A stretch of 5,482 nt of DNA from JBFILW01 sp041612005 (GTDB lineage: Bacteria > Gemmatimonadota > Gemmatimonadetes > Palauibacterales > Palauibacteraceae). The DNA lies in contig JBFILW010000186.1 of assembly GCA_041612005.1 (NCBI GenBank), positions 1 to 5,482 of the forward strand. The letters are read 5' to 3'. A model generated the notes under the pieces. The model saw only the letters and a program-made list of their open reading frames with translations. It was not told the DNA's origin and did no database searches. Each line of letters starts with the position of its first letter. The first letter of the stretch is position 1. Of the stretch, positions 4,958 through 5,482 are shown piece after piece. Both the position numbers and the translations under genes were made by a program.

Positions 4958-5482
4958 GACTCGGCTACTCCTTCCGCTCGGTCTTCGAGAGTCGCGGCGA
5001 GTGCCGGAATCGGGGCAGACTCGCGGGGTCGACGTACCAGAAAGTAGATGCCGGGCACGACGATCAGGGTGAGAATCGTCGAGGCGATCGCGCCCGCGAT
5101 CAACGCCACGGCAAGCCCCTCGAAGATCGGATCGAACAAGATCACGAACGCTCCGATAACCACCGTGCCCGCGGTGAGCGCGATCGGTCGGGTCCGGACC
5201 GCGCCTGCCTCGATGATCGCCTGCTTGATCTCGATTCCCTGACCGACCCTCGCTTCCAGATAGTCGATGAGCAGGATCCCGTTGCGCACCATGATCCCGG
5301 CGAGGGCGATCATGCCGATCATCGAGGTCGCCGTGAAGAAAGCGCCGAACACCCAGTGTCCGGGTGCGATCCCGACCAGAGTGAGCGGGATCGCTGTCAT
5401 CATGATCAGCGGAGCCGTAAACGATTTGAACCAGCCGACGATGAGGACGTAGATGATGATGAGGGCACCGGCGAACGCGATC
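4954..5482 (-). CDS. Efflux RND transporter permease subunit, C-terminal part (5' end outside window)
   Basis: The frame is open from the window edge to a TGA at 4954-4956 and gives the last 175 residues of an RND inner-membrane pump. It does not begin at the internal ATGs near 5400: codons before them read on through a typical RND membrane segment (ALIIIYVLIVGWFKSFTAPL). The visible part holds about four to five hydrophobic segments. It contains the conserved block ALAGIMVRNGILLIDYLEAR, the cytoplasmic turn EAGAVRTRPIALTAG and a last segment ending VVPGIYFLVRR, followed by a polar tail of about 25 residues. RND permeases usually have 1000-1100 residues and act as proton-driven trimers with a periplasmic adaptor and an outer-membrane channel. 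These partners, if present, should lie to the right. The substrate class (metal or organic) cannot be decided from this end. The gene overlaps the PII-like gene by 4 bp. Confidence 0.95.
   Translation of the reverse strand, partial: IAFAGALIIIYVLIVGWFKSFTAPLIMMTAIPLTLVGIAPGHWVFGAFFTATSMIGMIALAGIMVRNGILLIDYLEARVGQGIEIKQAIIEAGAVRTRPIALTAGTVVIGAFVILFDPIFEGLAVALIAGAIASTILTLIVVPGIYFLVRRPRESAPIPALAATLEDRAEGVAES
4968..4973 (-). promoter_or_regulatory. Shine-Dalgarno site of the PII-like gene, inside the RND gene
   Basis: The minus strand reads AAGGAG 10 nt before the ATG at 4957. The site lies within the last codons of the RND gene, so the PII-like gene can be initiated or re-initiated there. Confidence 0.65.

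Overview
The window is GC-rich bacterial DNA with tightly packed genes, strong GC preference at third codon positions and purine-rich Shine-Dalgarno sites before almost every start. An RND efflux pump and a lipoprotein-type hydrolase suggest a diderm (Gram-negative) bacterium. I cannot fix the phylum; an environmental lineage such as Gemmatimonadota would fit, but that is a guess. I see no mobile elements, CRISPR arrays, rRNA or tRNA genes.

Layout. (1) At the left edge, the last 25 codons of a plus-strand gene end at 80. They face a minus-strand sodium-coupled solute symporter of the NSS/SNF family (157-1539). A GC-rich inverted repeat (89-147) lies between the two stop codons and is a candidate shared terminator. 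(2) A 241-bp divergent control region (1540-1780) separates the symporter from a plus-strand pair. The first of the pair is a dienelactone-hydrolase-family lipoprotein (1781-2632). The second, 61 bp downstream, is an unusual fusion of an N-terminal Rieske [2Fe-2S] domain to the FMN/[3Fe-4S] synthase domain of glutamate synthase (2694-4340). (3) A minus-strand operon converges on this pair with only 34 bp between stop codons. It starts outside the window with an RND efflux permease (C-terminal part visible, 4954-5482). A small PII-like protein follows, coupled by an ATGA overlap (4628-4957), then a 73-residue YgaP-like/DUF2892 membrane protein (4375-4596).

How the genes may work together. The right-hand operon reads as an efflux module with a small soluble accessory protein, carrying Cys and His residues, and a small membrane protein. 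The fusion enzyme has the parts of an internal electron chain (Rieske cluster to 3Fe-4S/FMN) but no glutaminase or NADPH-oxidising part, so its substrate is open. It is the most unusual gene here. The symporter and the lipoprotein hydrolase share a control region but show no obvious shared pathway.
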